This document shows, piece after piece, positions 1 through 12,247 of a stretch of DNA of 33,908 nucleotides (position 1 is its first letter; every line of letters starts with the position of its first letter). The notes under the pieces were generated by a model. The model had not been told where the DNA came from. It saw only the letters and a list, made by a program, of their open reading frames with translations, and ran no database searches. Both the position numbers and the translations under genes were made by a program. This DNA comes from Apostichopus parvimensis (taxonomy: Eukaryota > Echinodermata > Holothuroidea > Aspidochirotida > Stichopodidae), in NCBI GenBank assembly GCA_000934455.1, contig KN889562.1, positions 3,520 through 37,427 of the forward strand. Direction: 5' to 3'.

Positions 1-1249
1 AACCAAAGATTTATTAAAGTGATGCCCCGTAATTTGACCGTGCGTTACTCACAGGATTAACCACGGTCAGCTGACCTGAATGGACCAATAGGATTTAGGA
101 ATCTTTACTAAGTATGAATGAACAATGGTTTAACGCGCACCAGAATGTTCTACTTCAAAGTACACCGCCTCTGAGTTGCGGTCACCAGTCTTCCGGGGAC
201 CGAAAAGCCACAATTGCTTACGTCATAGTAAACAACTTAGGAGGATAACGGGATTTCCCGGCAAAGAATTATAACATTACTTAAACAGTTAATACAGCTT
301 AAAGAATAGCTTTCAAAGTTTCAATACTACGCAAGTTCGGTTACAATAGCTTGAAAATGTAACTAATACTTATCAGATCCAAAATAAAGCCTTTTTTTAT
401 GCATTTCGCTTTGCAGATTTACAGACCAAAATATGTAAATTAGATATTTTTCTTTGATTGTTTAATGTTATCAAAGGGTGCGATGCGAAACTCCAGAAGC
501 TGCAGAATTTTGATCTCTTATAGCGAGTCCAACCACAGCAACTACGTGTACATAAGATAGAGGAATTAAACTTCTCTGGAAAATATTTGAAGCACTGGTT
601 GGTTCCAGGGGAAGCGCCTCGGAGACCACATGTTATAAATAAATGATATTTCTCTAGAATGTATTCCAAGCAGGCTGGTGGGGATCCGTTGGACTTACGC
701 TGCAGCGTTTTGCAGATATATTGAAGTAATTGTGAAACACTGAAATCTATTTATGAGAAGTGCTCAATTTTCAGCGGGTTGAAGTGCAAGGCCCTGTTGA
801 AGGGGTGGGGCCAAGCAGCAGGAATCTGCTGCATTTTATTTACCTAATATTATCCAAATTTGGGGAAATATAGACGTAAGGGAGTAACAGACAAACCGAT
901 TCTGTTTTCCTTTCTTCGTTTTTGTATTATAACTCTTACTTTCTTAAGTGTACGACCATAATAAATTTATCTTCAATTTGTCAACCGACTTGGCATCAAT
1001 TTGAGACCGAGCGGTGTGACACCCATACCACTGTTTGTATACCTATGGGGTCGCGTTCTCGAATGATAATAGTGAAATTATATTTTCCTGTTTCCAAGTA
1101 CAGAGTTAGTGTAAGCAAAGAACACTTTCAGTATAGTATTAGTCTCACTAGACGTTCCCTCTTAACTTTACGATTTACAAAAGAGGTTCATATGATAAGG
1201 AAAATACATAATGAAATGTCTACTGATAATTTAACTCAGTTTCTGCTTG

Positions 1250-1263
1250 GTTGCCATGACAAC
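1250..1263. promoter_or_regulatory. X-box-like (RFX-type) palindrome
   Basis: The sequence GTTGCCATGACAAC differs at one position from the perfect palindrome GTTGCCATGGCAAC, the type of site bound by RFX factors in promoters of ciliary genes. No promoter or gene start was recognised next to it, so function is only a possibility. A single 14-mer in 34 kb can also be chance. Confidence 0.25.
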
Positions 1264-1540
1264 TGTGTGAAACACACGAAATAGGGACCCATTCTGGAAC
1301 AGTTAATGAGTGACACACTATTGTATACCTCCGTGCTTTAATTCCTCTATAGAAGTGAACAATAAATAAAATATGGTTTTAAATTCACATATAATTCAAA
1401 ATGTTTTCCTTATATATCATTACCCACTTTTTATTTATACTATTATTTTGTTAAGGCAAACATGCATGGATGTTAGTTTTTGCCAATACAAATATATTTT
1501 AATATTGTCAAGCGCCCATCGCGGTGGTGATGGGATGTCT

Positions 1541-1562
1541 CCCCCCCCCCCAAAAAAAAAAA
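1541..1562. repeat. Poly-C then poly-A run
   Basis: Eleven C residues are followed directly by eleven A residues. This is one of about ten C- or G-homopolymers of nine or more bases in the window, unusual in such AT-rich DNA. Confidence 0.9.
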
Positions 1563-1694
1563 CACTACCACGCATTTCAAACTAACTCAGAGTATTTATA
1601 GCACAATGTTGCGTATTGGACATAATATAAGTCAAACTATACATCAGAGGTATCATTTGAAGTCTAAACTTCCCCTTTTTCCACAGATTCCCCA

Positions 1695-1704
1695 CCCCCC
1701 CCCC
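1695..1704. repeat. Poly-C run (10)
   Basis: Ten C residues sit in a pyrimidine-rich stretch that extends to about 1720. Confidence 0.85.
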
Positions 1705-3970
1705 TCTTCCTCCTCCCCATATATGATGTCGGCTTTGACGACCCTCTGTTCCTGTACAACACTGCAGAACGAGTGTCTTATCTTTGCCTTTATAAAGTCT
1801 TTATGGTAATGTTACCCATCAGAATATTTTGAGTACGGTACATCTAGTACCAACAGTTCCGATACATGTTTGGTCTCTGTTTTGTTTTCGTTTATGTTTT
1901 AATACATTTTGCAGCAATTTCAGAGAAACAAAAACTTCGTTTGCAGAACTTGCAAAAGAATTAAGTTACACTTTGCGGCGTTATTCTGCAATTCAGATTT
2001 AAAGAATGGTTTTAAGCGGAGATGTGGATTTGTTTAAATGTGTGTTTGTCAGGGAGGGGGGTCCGGGGGTAGGGGTTGACATACTCCGGGGGGCACAATA
2101 TTACATCAAAACCTTACACAATAATTGTCGCAGTGTAATTAAGTTGCCCAAAGTGTATGATACCACTACTTTTCGGAAAGAGATTAAAAGCATCAGCTGA
2201 TTTGATTGTTGTTCTCAAAAACATCGTATAGGGCAGTGATCCCGAAAGAGCGAAATGTTAGGAATATGACTTACCGTTATCTCTTAAATCAACCAAGCTT
2301 AGCAATATTAAGTGTTGTTAGATTTCTATTATTCGATTTGTTGTTTACTATCACAAGACTCTGTTTTGGGTGTCTCTTCATTGAAAATTGCCATCATGTG
2401 TTACTGATCCATTACTATCTTTTATGTGAATCAACAACACTCTACATGTCAAAAGAAATTCACAAAGTTGGCTGGTTGGTAAAGCCTTTAAATAGATGTA
2501 AGAAATTTGAAATGTGTCCATTATGACGTCATTGTGACAATACTTTTCACGTTTCTTGACTTCAAGGATGATGGAATGGATCCAACCGGAATAGTGTCTG
2601 GCAGATCGTAGAATTCAAACCTATGGAGAGAGGTAGAGTAATCATCGTGTAAGATGTAGAAGACGTAGAGGAATGTCCACCTAGTCAGGTTTATTGTTTA
2701 CCAAATCAATGAAGATAAATAAAGTAAACAGCAAATAACAAGGAAATAAATCACATCTGATTGATCATTCTGATCAGAGTTAATTATGATCACAAGTCTT
2801 GTGTTTCAATGATCCCACGAAAACTAAATTATAATGGATCATATAATTGGAGTAGGGAGAATGCCGTCATGCGACATATACTGAAGCCACCCATCCGACT
2901 GATGGCGCTTTGCATGTACGACAAGAAAGTACCGGCGTGTAATACAAAACTACGTCTTGGACATAACCAAATAGATAAAGTTGACATAAATCACTCAAAA
3001 TGTTAGAGTTCACTGGTAAAATATAAATCTATCAATAATGAAACTTACAGCTAAATTATTGATTCTTAATCTCAAAATAGTTTTAAGATGCTACAAATTA
3101 CATTTCTCGATGTAATGGCGGGATGACGAACCTGCAAACACTTGTACTGAGACGGAGGAATAATATAATGGAGAGGGGTAGGAGGGTCGAGGACATAGCA
3201 ACATTCTTTACTGGGCGAAACAACTGGTCCTCCCGGGTGATTTCAGTAAAAAAGTAAACACAAAATGTTGCAATTACATGAACAAGGCAGATATAACAAG
3301 ATTCCTTATTATTTAAGTATTTAATCATTACCACCCTTCAGTAATGTTATCACATTGCACGCATTGTTTTTTGTCATTGATGTAAATCAAATTGTACAAA
3401 CTTATAACTTTTTTTGTGGAGTTGATAAGAATTTCCTTAACCATTACACAATCGAATCTTCCTATTCAACGATGTTCTCAATTAAGAACTGCATGTGTCC
3501 CAATTATCAGACTTCCTTCATACCAAGGAGTTCCTATACAACTTCCTGTTCATACTTTATTAAGAACCACATCAACGCGATCTTCGTTGATTCGCCAAAA
3601 GAAATGTTTCATGGAAGCACAAACACTGAGGGGCAGTGGAGCATGTGACTTTGATTTTACGCAAGAAACCACTAAACTCTGAAATTATGTTAAACCTCTC
3701 AAAATGAATACTCTGTGCGTTCCCCTTCACAAATTAAAATATTTGAATGTTTTCAACAAAAAGTTTCTTTATACCGGTACTTTTGAAGTGCATGTTTTAT
3801 CATTATTATTATTTTCATAGCAATGTTTTAGACATGAATGCACTTGTTACAAAAACCCCATAACAAGAGAGCACTTTTAATTACCAAAGTTGGAATCTGA
3901 TTATTTCCATTAAAAAACGGAGGTCACTTTCCAGGGCTATCAGGATAGTGGCAAAGCATGTGCCAAATAA

Positions 3971-3983
3971 CCCCCCCCCCCCC
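3971..3983. repeat. Poly-C run (13)
   Basis: Thirteen C residues are followed by a C-rich tail to about 4010 that includes CCCCACACACCCC. The context resembles G/C-tract-bearing dispersed repeats elsewhere in the window, but no element borders could be drawn. Confidence 0.85.
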
Positions 3984-4412
3984 ACAACTGCCCCACACAC
4001 CCCTCTTTCACGGCTCCGTCGCCCCTGACACGGTAAATGAACGGTAGCGTCGCAAACATTTGCAGTGAAGTCTACACTAAGTGTCTTTATACTGGTGACT
4101 TAACCTACAAGTAAATAGACCAAAAATATATGGATTGTGGTGTGACTAGTGGGGATTTTACAACACTCGTTTTACCTCTTTTCAGCAATCCGATTGTTTT
4201 GGTCATATCATTTAAAATGTTATTATTTTCTGGCAAAAACCATTAAAGATCGACCACACACAGATCTGACATGGGGCCGATATGAATTAACCGGGCTGGT
4301 GGTAGGTGTAGATGGGGGTAGCATGTTATTATTCATAATGATTGGTATGATTTTTATGAGTTTGGTAAAATATATAAATGTTGCTAAAGGAGAAATTCGT
4401 TATAATATCACC

Positions 4413-4464
4413 ATCCCCCAATATTTTAAGTGGGGGATATAGTATCTAATATCCCCCCCCCCCC
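4413..4464. repeat. Hairpin plus repeated ATCCCCC(A)ATATT
   Basis: ATCCCCC at 4413-4419 pairs with GGGGGAT at 4432-4438 across a 12-base loop. The same ATC-run-AATATT phrase recurs at 4451 with its C-run grown to twelve (4453-4464). This looks like slippage expansion of a short inverted repeat. Confidence 0.6.
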
Positions 4465-4768
4465 AATATTTGGTGTCATAGTTGTTCTTTTTTGGCTATA
4501 AATAGAAAATAATGCGTGAGATTATTTATCCAAATTATACTAGGCGGCGGCTAAAACTTCATCCAACATATGCTGCATGAGGTAAATGACACTTCGTGGT
4601 CGTTTCTGTGACCTGTGACAGTATAGCAAGTTGTCACTCATGATTATTATCATAATGTCTGTATATCTCTTGTGTATGAGTGTAAGTACGTACAATCATA
4701 TATATAATTCACATCGATATGGGTTCACTGGGTTTCCATTTAGCCTGCTTCCTACAAGATTTCTAACC

Positions 4769-5263
4769 GCAGGCGCGTAGCCAAGGGGTGGGGTGCGAAA
4801 GGGGTGACCTTGAGCATATTTTTTGTATTTCTTTATAAAGTCGCTAGTAATAAAAAAATAGAAAATAGATGCAACTTACAAGGCCTGGGAAGTGCCATTT
4901 CCAGCAATCTGGGAGGCATTTTCGGCCAAAAAATTTCTTTTACGCTTCGCGCCAATCATGGTGGCGCTACCCTTAGATAGTTTGCTTACAAGCTTCGCCC
5001 CTCCCTTGGCAAATTCCTCGCTACGCGCTTGTCTAACCGTGTCACAATTTGTAACTAAATATCACCAAAAAACGTCACAGACTAAATTTCACCGAAAGTA
5101 GTGTTTACTTTTTTTTTCGAAATTATAGCTAGACGGACATCCGTAATGAAATTTGGTTTGCCGATAAAAAAGGAAAATAGGGCTGTAGCAACCAGTAACC
5201 ATATATACAAAATATCATGAAGCGCACGAACAATTTGGGGGATGAAAGTTGATACGCGCCTGC
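4769..5263. mobile_element. MITE-like element, 11-bp inverted ends
   Basis: The left end GCAGGCGCGTA (4769-4779) is the exact reverse complement of the right end TACGCGCCTGC (5253-5263). ACC lies immediately outside both ends, which would be a 3-bp target duplication. The 495-bp interior has no coding frame of note, but it is locally richer in CpG (TTACGCTTCGCGCC and CTCGCTACGCGC near 4940-5030) than its surroundings. A short non-autonomous DNA transposon explains this best. The superfamily is not recognisable, and 11-bp ends plus a 3-bp duplication leave some room for coincidence. Confidence 0.55.
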
Positions 5264-5276
5264 ACCCAAGCAAATG

Positions 5277-5289
5277 CCCCCCCCCCCCC
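5277..5289. repeat. Poly-C run (13)
   Basis: Thirteen C residues start 14 bp outside the right end of the MITE-like element. A C-rich tail continues to about 5325. Confidence 0.85.
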
Positions 5290-6066
5290 GCCCATATTTG
5301 AAACAAATCGCCGCCCCTGCCCTTACAATATGGCGACTCATCAAGCTAAGCTGTTTTTCAGTCTGTCTCATCTTAATACTAAAACTAGTATGTATTCTGT
5401 GAAAATAATATTCGACAGCCTTTTAATATGTTGTTCACTTCACAATCTAAGAGAAGGATAATGTGCATATACAAACGTATTGTCTGTAAGATTCCTTACT
5501 ATACATCAAGTTGAGCTTGGCGAGCATGAAATGATCTGGATTAACCGGTAACAGATAGTGCATACTATCCAATTAATATGTTCAAGTATAGCTCAGTATC
5601 ATCCTACCTTATACCTACATTGTACAGCTCTATGTAAAACACCACTATGGCCAATGTTAAGAAAATATATATTACGGTTACGTATACCTTGTATATAATT
5701 AGCATAATAAACGTGTATTTACCGAACTGTTGCAATTTGTTTTAATGTAAAAGCTTTTTCTTTACAATCGTTTGTTTTCTGTATCTATTCATTGAGTGGC
5801 TGAAAGATACGCTTTAAAATATTTCATTAATATTTTATATAAAGTAAGGGCCATAGCGGACACATCAACTCAATGTACACCATATAATGTAGGCCATATA
5901 ATAGAAATATTGATGAACTTTAAATAATTTATATTTTATCGAACAAACCGTTCTTGTGTCAACCTGTCCGCTGCTACAGCATTGACAATTTTTATTTAAG
6001 GATATTTTATTTATAAAAGGGATCTCCCTGTTTAGACCTCTCCCAACGGACGCAAGCCATATTTAA

Positions 6067-6087
6067 CCCCCCCCCCCCCCCCCCCCC
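6067..6087. repeat. Poly-C run (21), longest in window
   Basis: Twenty-one consecutive C residues. Read from the other strand this is a G-tract long enough to fold into a G-quadruplex, and its length is likely to vary between individuals and be prone to assembly error. Confidence 0.9.
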
Positions 6088-6214
6088 AAATGTAAGAAAA
6101 GATAAACACTTTATGGTGCTGTGAAAAGTCATATCATTGTAAGCCTTAAAAAAGTTATCTAATAATTAAGACGAGGACGAAAGACGAGGCTTTTACCCTC
6201 ACACAAATGAGGCT

Positions 6215-6228
6215 GGTCACGTGATTGG
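6215..6228. promoter_or_regulatory. E-box / inverted CCAAT pair
   Basis: TCACGTGA (6217-6224), a palindromic E-box of the USF/MITF/TFEB type, overlaps by one base ATTGG (6224-6228), an inverted CCAAT box. It lies 58-93 bp upstream of two donor-like sequences (GTAAGT at 6286, GTAAGA at 6321) and about 420 bp upstream of an exon-like segment. The arrangement fits a TATA-less promoter, but no transcript evidence is available. Confidence 0.3.
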
Positions 6229-6644
6229 TTGAATTATCAATAAAGTCAACTCTAAATAATGTCAAATGTTTTATACAGTGACGGCGTAAGTATCAAACTT
6301 GGGAGAAACAACCAGTATCGGTAAGAAGTATATTACATAAGCGTTTGGAATTCGTTTCAATTTTTGATTCAATATCGAGAGAGAACACTGGACATTTAAC
6401 AAAGAGTACTATTTTAGTATATTTTGTGTGAAGAATGGAAAGGTACGTTATGGCCTTTCGACAAGTTCAGCTCTCATGGTTTTATTTCAATTGAACTTAT
6501 TGTATCATTATTCTCGGCTTCTTCACAACCTATTTTTATCTCAAAAAATTTACATTGTTTTATATTAATTAATGCACAACATTTAGACCTAAACTGAGGG
6601 GGATAACGATAATAGCTAATTGGCTTCTTTTTTTTTAATTCCAG

Positions 6645-6737
6645 GAACTACATTTAATATCGCAGATTTGATTGGATGCTATTAAGCTTCCATGTTTAGA
6701 GTTTTCTACTAAACTCGCACAGTGTGTTTTACGCAAG
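6645..6737 (+). ncRNA. Possible untranslated exon
   Basis: A 93-bp segment is bounded by a strong acceptor (a long T-run then AATTCCAG, ending 6644) and a strong donor (AAG followed by GTAAAT at 6738). All three frames contain stops, so it cannot be internal coding sequence. It would be a 5' untranslated exon or part of a non-coding RNA starting near the E-box/CCAAT pair at 6215. No matching downstream coding exon was identified, so it may equally be chance splice-like sequence. Confidence 0.25.
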
Positions 6738-9700
6738 GTAAATATTCAATACGACTTTTATTAACCATCCTATGGTAATTGTTTAGCTCATTGATTGACA
6801 CGCATATTATTATTCTCAATACGAACTTAATCACCCTGTTACTTGTGTTCTGCTAAACAGTCAAACAAATTCAATAAAATTCAACAGTGAAACACATGAT
6901 GCTATAACGATCCAGCAGTGTCCGTTTATACAAGGCGTTTAATACCGTAATTTACAAGACTGCAGCTAAACAATCGGAATCATAAAATATATTTATATTA
7001 ATTATATATTCACTCCCTACTACCTTTAATTAAATTGAGAGCTACACAATAATGCGTTATCTAGTCAGACTCCTTCCAACGAGAAATGCAACTTAAATTC
7101 AAGAAGATAAACTGAACGTAACAAGAATCAGTCCTTCTTTAATTTGTATTCATAACTTTGTGTTGTCTATAAACCCTCTCTATTCAAGTGTCCTTCGATT
7201 GGTTTGCATGGGAACATGTAGTGATACATTAAACAACCAATTACAGCAATTTTGCTCATTTATAGTTAAACTTACAAAGAATAACTAACAATTAAGAACG
7301 CAACGTATACAATAACAAGGCGTATGACATAAATATATGTTATTTGGAGGATTTGCCCCAATGGATGATTCCCAGTCACTGCTGTACTCCTACTGACCTA
7401 CTTAATGTCTGTTTCCATGGTTACTTTGACACGTTCACTGACAATGTTTGAGGGGTACAATGGGCACGTGGTTCGTTTACCTATTTCTATTCATTAGGTT
7501 AAACTGGTTCGTGTCATCTATTATTATGCTAATGAGATATTTACGGGAGTTCCAGGTGTGGCATTCTTACTATTGAATTGTTTAAAACATAAATTGTTTG
7601 AATCAATCGTCTGTATAATGTAAGCGCTGCATATTTTTGTACAGAAAACTATTGTAGAAGTAGAATAGGCCTACTGTGTGTACTAAAACGGTGATGATGT
7701 TATCGGGTAGGAACATGGAATGGATTTGATGGGCTCTCTGAAAACATACAAATGAATCTCTCTGAAGGGGAGGGCAAAGGGAGGGGCAGTGGCGGGAGCA
7801 GGTATAGGGTGTCTGAAGGGTGGAGGTGGTTAGACTAAACTTACTGAAGAGCATACTGAACACGGGGATTGGGATAAAGCATTGATAGTCTAGAAAGTGA
7901 ATAATCATAGATCTGTAGGCTATTACATTTTTTTTTTATATAATCCGACCAAGCTATACTGCCAACGTATTACAACGTGGTTACACCTGGAATGGCATTG
8001 AGAATATGACATGCTGAATAATTTTCATTTATATGGTATTTTATTTATGGTATTACTGAATATTTTTTTCCCTGTTTCTTTGGAGTGTCGGGTGAGGCGG
8101 GATTAGGCGACTTAAATATTTCTTTCATTATTTTTTGTAACACGTCATACACTGTGGATCATATCAACTGATAACATTAACGCGAATTTGTAAGGATGGA
8201 AATGGGAAACTTTTTATGAGGTTGGTCTGAGAGACTGATAGAGACGAGAGGAGTAGCGATATATTAAACTGAATATATTCGTTGTGTAACCAATTTGACT
8301 CATGAATCTTGTCTGAGAAAAATAAATAAATTAACGTATTAGCGAGGTCTACGTCTCTGTATATAAAACTACAATACATTCTTAGTCGGCCTATATGAAG
8401 GAAACAATGGACATGAAGAAACAAAGAAAACACAGGTAATTGATAATGGAGCTGGAGATAATAACAACAAACCACTCGGTGACAGGAACAAAGAGGGTGA
8501 TGAAAGGGTTAGGGTGGGAGGATGGTAAAAAATACATTGAAAAGGAAAACTGCGAAGAACAAAGAGTGTAATCACGGTTATAACTAAAGGGGGTAGGTAG
8601 GATTACAATGGATTGGTAAATATAGGTGTCGGGAATGTATTTTGTGAAACCGGTGTTTGAATGGGTTATAAGTGAGGGGTTGGGGTTGGGGTGAGGGATT
8701 CAATTACACTAAATTATAAAGGGCAAAGAAGGGACGTCATGATCGAATCAAGTATCTCGTAATATTTATACGTGGAATATTAAAATATTAAACAGTTTTT
8801 GTTCAAAGTTATGAATTATAAAAGCTGAAGCTCACGATGATTTTTTAAATTATTGTTTAAAATTATCATAAATACAAATTTAGCTTATTTCTTGTCAAAT
8901 TGTATTTCAAACTATAAAGAAGAAATTGATGTAGTTTTAAATGCATCAAATCTTAACCTCTGCAATTTATGAGATACATATTTTCCTTTAATGATTTTTT
9001 GGTAGTAAAATATACAATTTAACTTTATAATTAATTACATTACAATTATTTATTCCCCTTTGTGATAACTTTTATTTATTAACTTATTTTGAGTAACTAT
9101 TTTTTGAACTGCGACAACTAAAACTGTTTTATTGCTTGCTTGTTTGGTTTAAATTTCAGTTTTATTTGAGAGTAGAGTATTATAATCTGATAACATGGGT
9201 TTTTAAGTATAGATTTATAGGTTTTTGCTTTTTTTATTGCCATCATTTTACTCTTCTTATATTAATAACGATTTTCAATCTCTTTTGTTGAACAAAAATA
9301 TCTTAAATAGATTGAACATAATTGAAAAACAAATATTTTAGAGGTTTCAGCTTGAGAAGTCACATTTATTACTTATAAACTCACAAACCCTATTTTAAAA
9401 CTCATTCGAATTATTAAATTCAAACGACCTTGTCTATATATCTCCTATTGTATCCTAATAAACATTCCTGTCATCCTAAAACCTATTTCTTACTAAAATG
9501 TTAACAATAAACTAAACAACGAGCATGTTAAACAACCCCTACCCACCCCTCTACACCTCTCTTACCAACACTCTCCTAAAATATTCCCTATTTATCCATT
9601 ATATTTTGTTTTATTTATTATAACATCCTACATAATTCCTTTCGCGATGACCTAATTATTCAAATAAATCCAACTAAACTAATTAAATCCAATCCTTGAC

Positions 9701-9821
9701 ATTAAAATTACAGCAGACATTACATTCTCTATTGTTCGTTTAATATTGTAACTTTTATTAATTCATTTAATTCCCTGTTTAACTGTTATGATGATTCTAA
9801 CATCTACACCGGAATACTTAC
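6738..9821. other. Non-coding, partly purine-skewed
   Basis: No gene was recognised. Around 7740-7850 and 8160-8760 the + strand is rich in G and A and poor in C, so minus-strand open frames there are pyrimidine-codon artefacts. From about 9360 to 9780 the composition flips to G-poor. Confidence 0.5.
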
Positions 9822-10030
9822 CTCAGCTCCTTCAAGCTTGTACACTGTGAGGAGTAAGACAAGATGGCCGCCAACTCTTCATTAGTTAGTCTCCTGCCTT
9901 CGTCATAGATCCGCAGCTTCTGGAGAGAACTCAGGATAGAGAGAGAGAGACCAGACTCAAGGATAAGGTTCAGACCAGACTCATCAACTCTAGGAGAGCA
10001 GAGGCCTAGATACACACAGGAGATAGGAAT
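9822..10030 (-). CDS. Isolated leucine-rich-repeat exon (NLR-type)
   Basis: This 209-bp exon runs on the minus strand from an acceptor (TTATTCTAG, AG at 10031-10032) to a consensus donor (GAG then GTAAGT; GT at 9820-9821). It is open throughout, enters in phase 0 and leaves in phase 2. The 69 encoded residues include LQKLRIYDEG and RRLTNEELAAIL followed by CTSLKEL, which fits the L..L.I...LT.EEL..IL pattern of ribonuclease-inhibitor-type repeats. Such repeats form the sensor region of NACHT-LRR (NLR) proteins and related receptors, usually with one repeat unit per exon. No NACHT, death-fold or second LRR exon was found nearby, so this is either one exon of a large-intron gene extending beyond the window or an orphan copy. 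The intron sequence on both sides is strongly strand-skewed. The LRR assignment is fairly sure; the receptor class is inferred. Confidence 0.65.
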
Positions 10031-12212
10031 CTAGAATAAAAGAACAGAGTTACTGATAATAGAGTAGATAGAGATAAATAGATTGGATTTGGTTAGGATT
10101 AGAATAATTATTATGATATTATAAATAATAAAAATAACGAAATAAATATAAAGGAAAGTAAAGCGACAAACTAGGACATTTAGGTGGTGTTTATTTGTAA
10201 AAAGGAATTTAGTTAATGAACGGAAATAAAGGATTGATTTTAAGGGGAGACAAATATTAACAGAAATAATTAGATTAGATTATAGGAAAATGAAGTGGTA
10301 ATGTATGATTAAAGGGTTAGTTTAATTGTTTTTTAATTAAATTATTAATAAAAGGTTTTATAGCTAGTAAGGTTTTATAAACTAAGAATGTGAGGCTACG
10401 TATTTTAATTTATTAATTAATAGGAAACAAATCCCAAAGACGTGTTGAGTATTTTATAAAAAATGGGTATTCAAAAATTGAGATTATTCTATCTTTTAAA
10501 GAAAAATATTGATCACATTTATTTGTGTTTTAACTTAGAACTTTCAGTAGGAAAATGTAATTGAAATGTTAATAACAGTCACTAGTGTAATAGGAATTAT
10601 TTAAAGGAAACGTCAACTTCAACTAATACAAGGTTTTTATAAAGTTTAATGAGATTTGTGAGAATTATATTTAAATAAATAAGTTAATTGTTTCTTATAA
10701 TTGAAATGCAATTTAGAGAAGCAGATTTAGATCAAATTCAAGTTTCAAGAGAGAAGGTTGGTGAGGCTTAAACTCAATTTTTATTATACATATTATTTAA
10801 GTTTTGATCCAAATCCTACTATTCTGCGTGAATTTTAATTATTTCCAATTAATACGATTTGTTTAAAAGTTGATGTCTATCTGTGTTTAGTTATCAAATT
10901 CATTCCTAAGTTACGGTTTGAGTGTGACATAACTTCTACTGGATTTTTTTTAATTTAACATTTTTCTTTCTTTGCGCTTGTAGATATTCCTAAATTGGGT
11001 AACGCTTATGATCTAAACTTTCTAAACGTTATCATTCCTTCCAAATAAATAGTACCATCCTCTTTTTATATTTTTTTTTTACAAATAATATTGTTATCTG
11101 GAAACACTTCATATCCTTGAGTGTTTAATTATACTAATTAATTATTACTTTTAAGTTTAATCGGGTTGATTAGATCTTAATGTAATATATTATGTTACTA
11201 TGGAGTTCAGAGGGTGTAAACAATTAGCGGACAAATATCGATTTACAAACACGAGAGATAAATCAGTTAATTACAAGTTTAATAAGAGGACGGCGCCTTT
11301 TAAAACTAACTTTATAGCTACGGTTATGGCGAACGTTGCAGCAGCGTAAAAGAAGTGGCGCACTTTCAATTTAAAAAAAATAAAATAAATATCATGTGGC
11401 CATAGGTCTGTTGATTTGGAAATGATACGCGGTTTTTATAATTAAGTGGGCAAAATTAAGACAAAACCTTCTGTGAGTAGAAGACCACGATCTAGTTGCT
11501 GCTGGAAGAGATGGTTGAAAGATTTCTTTTTAATAACTATTTATTGCATTTTATTATTATTAAACTTAAATTGGAAAACTTTTTTATAGAGGCTCAAAGC
11601 TCTAGGCCCTATACAGTATTTAACAATCCTATCTTTCACATGAAGTTTCAGGTATATTGGCAGGAGTTAGGTCATTTAGCTAATAATCAATTATTTAATA
11701 ACATTATTTCAGTCAGCCTGCTCGGTAAAAAGCTGCAGGTTTCTCACACAATTGGCTCAAATTTCCGACCTGGTAGATTTAGTAAGTTAGGTGATTACAA
11801 TAATAGTTGTGGAATGTTATAGATTGACTTGTATTAATGCCTATAAGGCTATGTTATGTACGATTAAAATCGTGTTGAACAATTTTCTGTGATTTAAGCT
11901 TTCTGAAGGGATCACAAATTTTTTACAGTAAGTTTGTCTATGGATACTTTTTCTTAGCTAGAATGAAGTACTTGTTTTCGAAGTAAAGGATAGGCATCAG
12001 CTCACCTAGAATGTTAATCGCTGGTTTTATTATTCGATTAATTTAAGATTCCTAAAGAAAACTCAGTGTCTCGATTGTATTTTATTCAATTCCTTTATAG
12101 TTAAGATATGCTTTAACATGGACTTTTCTGATAATCAGTCAACAACTAGGCTAAGATTTTTATTATTTATGAGATTGCTAAGCATGTCCTCTCGCTATAA
12201 AAGAAGTAGTTC
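10031..12212. other. Very AT-rich non-coding stretch
   Basis: From 10031 to about 10320 the + strand is strikingly poor in C. Beyond that it is balanced but AT-rich. A 108-codon frame at 11496-11822 lacks motifs and splice borders and is not called. Confidence 0.5.
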
Positions 12213-12247
12213 TAGCTTTTCGCGGGTGATGTTTGAGATTTCTAACA
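12213..12247 (+). repeat. 35-bp direct repeat, copy 1
   Basis: TAGCTTTTCGCGGGTGATG and the 16 bases after it recur at 12572 with one mismatch. A TATA-like TATAAAAG lies 10-17 bp upstream (12196-12203) of this copy only. CpG-containing CGCGGG stands out in the surrounding AT-rich DNA. Confidence 0.75.

Larger units (their letters stand above)
1..4768. other. Gene-poor AT-rich stretch
   Basis: No coding region could be supported here. The open frames are 60-120 codons long, rich in Phe/Ile/Lys/Tyr/Ser, lack recognisable motifs and are not bounded by convincing splice sites. The visible content is low-complexity C-runs, a small hairpin near 4413 and one X-box-like 14-mer at 1250. Confidence 0.6.
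5264..6644. other. Non-coding stretch
   Basis: No coding frame was supported. A 13-C run (5277-5289) and the 21-C run at 6067 are the only strong low-complexity features, and the E-box/CCAAT pair lies near 6220. Confidence 0.55.

Noticed and set aside
922-1284. 120-codon plus-strand frame
   Set aside because: Among the longest frames in the left part, but its composition follows the DNA and it has no motifs or splice context.
7411-7424. GTTTCCATGGTTAC as an X-box
   Set aside because: It deviates at key positions of the palindrome and has no partner site.
11496-11822. 108-codon plus-strand frame
   Set aside because: AT-driven composition, no recognisable domain, no exon borders.
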